From Foetidibacter luteolus (GTDB lineage Bacteria > Bacteroidota > Bacteroidia > Chitinophagales > Chitinophagaceae), in the NCBI RefSeq assembly GCF_009650435.1, contig NZ_VVIP01000092.1:1-43051 (forward strand): a stretch of DNA of 43,051 nucleotides. Reading direction: 5' to 3'. Numbering within the stretch: the first letter of the stretch is position 1; every line of letters begins with the position of its first letter. Under the pieces are notes generated by a model, which made no database searches, was not told where the DNA came from, and saw only the letters and a program-made list of their open reading frames with translations. Shown here piece after piece: positions 42,345-43,051 of this stretch. Position numbers and translations under genes: made by a program.

Positions 42345-42792
42345 AGTCGAAGCAATTCCTGCAATCTTATCAATGGAATTGTATGTTGCATTATCCTGCT
42401 CTGATGACATCTAGGAAGGAATGTCTGCATAAGGGGTGGTAGATGTATCTACATTCAATTCGGCATTCCTCCCTTGCTTACATGATAAATTAGACCATCT
42501 AATATGTGCAGACGTCAGATTGCAGTATACACAAAATGTGTGAAAGGCCTGATAATACGAAGGTATTTCTGGTTGTTGCTAGTGGTGGTAGCGATTCTGA
42601 AGGCCCGACAGAATAAATCGACCTCACTAAAAATCCCGCCGGGAAAGCTCGGACGAGTCGTTACTTATCTCCACCTTATAGAACTTGTCAATAAGTGATT
42701 GACTTTTAAATAATTGCAACACTTATCACTTTTTTAGCCTTGAACTTTACAAAGGGTAGCAACAATTTATTCGACTAAAAATTCGACTAATT
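42345..42792 (+). promoter_or_regulatory. Gap between integrase genes with inverted and direct repeats
   Basis: GTCAAT and ATTGAC (42687-42703) form a small inverted repeat. ATTCGACTAA occurs at 42769-42778 and 42781-42790, a 12-bp period ending two bases before the second integrase start. A 64-codon plus-strand frame at 42504-42698 has no recognisable features and is not called as a gene. Confidence 0.55.
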
Positions 42793-43051
42793 ATGTTGTT
42801 TCCAATCAGACCAATTTGCAATCCAGGGAAAACCCGCAGAGACGGAACAAGTCTTATCCAGATTCAGTATTGTTACAGTGGAGACAAAAAAACACTGCTT
42901 AATACCGGTATAGCGATACCGCCACCGTACTGGATGAAAAGACGCTTATCCATTTCTGATGATTTGCCAGCAATTTATGGCAACCTTATGAATTTAAATA
43001 GTGAACTCAAGCGAATGCTGCGCATTGCGGAAGATATCGTTGAGTTTTCTA
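42793..43051 (+). CDS. Second tyrosine recombinase, 3' end cut by window edge
   Basis: The visible 86 residues start MLFPIRPICNPGKTRRDGTS and continue with IQYCYSGDKK, NTGIAIPPPYW and ISDDLPAIYG, ending at ELKRMLRIAEDIVEFS. They align throughout with the N-terminus of the integrase at 41019 (MLLPIKPICKKTKMRRDGTS, IPPAFW, SDLPAVFG, EVKRMTRLAEDIVSFA). The catalytic domain lies outside the window, so activity cannot be judged. Two divergent integrases in tandem point to an ancient duplication or a multi-recombinase element. The start is supported by the paralogue and by the paired direct repeat in front of the ATG. Confidence 0.88.
   Translation, partial: MLFPIRPICNPGKTRRDGTSLIQIQYCYSGDKKTLLNTGIAIPPPYWMKRRLSISDDLPAIYGNLMNLNSELKRMLRIAEDIVEFS

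Noticed and set aside
42504..42698. 64-codon plus-strand frame between the integrase genes
   Set aside because: No recognisable features; composition does not suggest a protein. It could be revisited if homologues are found.

Overview
The window looks like a chromosomal segment of a Bacteroidota bacterium, probably family Chitinophagaceae. The evidence is a SusC/SusD pair, two very large secreted proteins ending in type IX secretion (T9SS) sorting domains, a LytS/LytTR-type two-component pair with a two-component-regulator propeller, an RHS protein of the Chitinophaga style, and a perfect Bacteroidota promoter (TTTG, 19 bases, TATTTTTG) in front of a lacI gene. The species cannot be named from sequence alone.

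Layout. 1-4197 (minus strand): the N-terminal three quarters of an RHS/YD-repeat protein, cut by the window edge, preceded by an unrecognised secreted protein. 4198-5015: AT-rich gap with a cluster of TGTGATA/TATCACA inverted repeats. 5016-7462: sterol-desaturase-family membrane enzyme, thioredoxin/TPR lipoprotein and a small Cys/His-containing secreted protein. 7736-14473 (minus): a 2245-residue T9SS cargo with an N-terminal esterase domain. 15385-16962: CPA1 Na+/H+ antiporter. 17242-28454: a compact, probably fructan- or sucrose-directed polysaccharide utilisation locus (PUL): LacI regulator, SusC, SusD, sugar MFS permease, GH32-like glycosidase and ROK sugar kinase. 28657-31063: a decayed LamG remnant followed by small accessory genes. 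31221-35819 (minus): Gfo/Idh/MocA oxidoreductase, alpha/beta hydrolase, and a head-repeat adhesin with an S74 chaperone domain and a T9SS tail. 36844-40753: propeller histidine kinase plus LytTR response regulator. 40853 to the end: left edge of an integrative element, marked by a tRNA 3'-end fragment (att site) beside one complete and one truncated tyrosine recombinase gene.

How the genes work together. In the PUL, SusC/SusD would bind and import oligosaccharide, the GH32-like enzyme would split it in the periplasm, the MFS permease would carry the monosaccharide inward and the ROK kinase would phosphorylate it. LacI-type operators lie inside the lacI promoter and upstream of susC, so one regulator probably controls itself and the locus. 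The kinase/regulator pair is not adjacent to a PUL and its target is unknown.

Repeats are a strong theme. Six copies of an intergenic element (about 100 bp, or 155-180 bp in a longer subtype) and several arrays of 7-bp repeat units are spread through the gaps, with additional palindromes and a 38-bp dispersed repeat. At the right edge, each of the two paralogous integrase genes carries a pair of direct repeats with 12-bp period just before its start codon; the repeats are identical within a pair but differ between the genes.
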